DNA of 32,835 bases from an uncultured Tepidamorphus sp. (lineage in GTDB: Bacteria; Pseudomonadota; Alphaproteobacteria; Rhizobiales; Tepidamorphaceae). Made by a program: the position numbers and the translations under genes. How positions within the stretch are numbered: the stretch's first letter is position 1; every line of letters starts with the position of its first letter. Shown one piece after another: positions 32,676 through 32,835 of the stretch. The DNA lies in the NCBI GenBank assembly GCA_905479765.1, contig CAJQNW010000136.1, forward strand, positions 1 through 32,835, given 5' to 3'. Under the pieces are notes generated by a model that had not been told where the DNA came from, ran no database searches, and saw only the letters and a list, made by a program, of their open reading frames with translations.

Positions 32676-32835
32676 ATGAAGATTGTTTTGGTTGCACTGA
32701 TGAGCCTCGCCATTTCGGCAATGCCTGCCGCTGCGGCATGTAAGAAGAAGGATCTGCAGGGGACGTGGGAGCTCTATGGGCAAGTCGTCTACTCGACGGT
32801 GAATGCCTGGCTCGCCTGCACGATGGACGTCAATA
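32676..32835 (+). CDS. Start of a small secreted protein, 3' truncated by the window
   Basis: The 53 visible residues begin with a signal peptide (MKIVLVALMSLAISAMPAAA, cleavage near AAA-C at 21-22). The mature part starts CKKKDLQGTWELYGQ and continues to the window edge. A GTWELYG-type start is seen in small lipocalin- or META-like secreted proteins, but this is too little to assign a family. The Cys directly behind AAA is not preceded by a proper lipobox, so it is more likely a soluble periplasmic protein. GAGGAG lies 7 nt upstream of the ATG, a strong site. Confidence 0.75.
   Translation, partial: MKIVLVALMSLAISAMPAAAACKKKDLQGTWELYGQVVYSTVNAWLACTMDVN

Overview
The window is GC-rich, densely coded DNA from an alphaproteobacterium, most likely of the order Hyphomicrobiales (Rhizobiales). 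The pointers are a close relative of the Brucella lipoprotein Omp10, a GH15-otsA trehalose locus, two DUF2336 proteins, an rpiA-gor pair, a class II DAHP synthase, and small hairpin repeats of the type common between alphaproteobacterial genes. The genus cannot be told from the sequence. Most genes are chromosomal housekeeping or accessory functions. I see no CRISPR array, prophage, transposase or known defence system.

Layout. 0-2.3 kb: the 3' part of a GH15 glycosidase translationally coupled to otsA (trehalose-6-phosphate synthase). 2.4-5.0 kb: an aldehyde dehydrogenase convergent with a secreted beta-lactamase-fold serine hydrolase. 5.2-7.1 kb: a small accessory group with a sulfotransferase, a protein related to beta-keto acid cleavage enzymes that lacks the metal-binding histidines, and a one-helix membrane peptide. 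A tRNA-Val(CAC) and gph follow on the minus strand. 8.1-9.6 kb: a cold-shock-like domain fused to a four-helix membrane protein with a long Pro-rich tail.

9.6-14.8 kb is the most distinctive part, a putative signalling block. It holds a soluble chemoreceptor with a PilZ-like insert and a C-terminal sensor-like region. Across an AT-rich gap lie two tandem DUF2336 paralogues and then a receiver-like protein without its phospho-acceptor Asp. A 13-bp tandem repeat sits in front of this last gene.

15-20.3 kb: gabD, convergent over a perfect 12-bp terminator hairpin with a secreted glycerophosphodiesterase; then the rpiA-gor operon, linking pentose phosphate metabolism with glutathione redox. 20.3-26.3 kb: an MFS transporter, a secreted DUF1254/DUF1214 protein, a YbdK-type carboxylate-amine ligase and a second MFS transporter, separated by intergenic hairpin repeats. 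26.4-28.4 kb: mgtE (Mg2+) and a VIT/CCC1-type metal transporter. 28.6-31.3 kb: class II DAHP synthase (shikimate pathway entry), a GFA-family zinc protein, and a DODA-type extradiol dioxygenase whose ribosome-binding site can pair with an upstream segment. 31.4 kb to the end: a small secreted protein, the Omp10-like lipoprotein, and the start of another small secreted protein behind a candidate promoter with an overlapping palindrome.

All functions are inferred from sequence motifs and context by eye; no database search was run.
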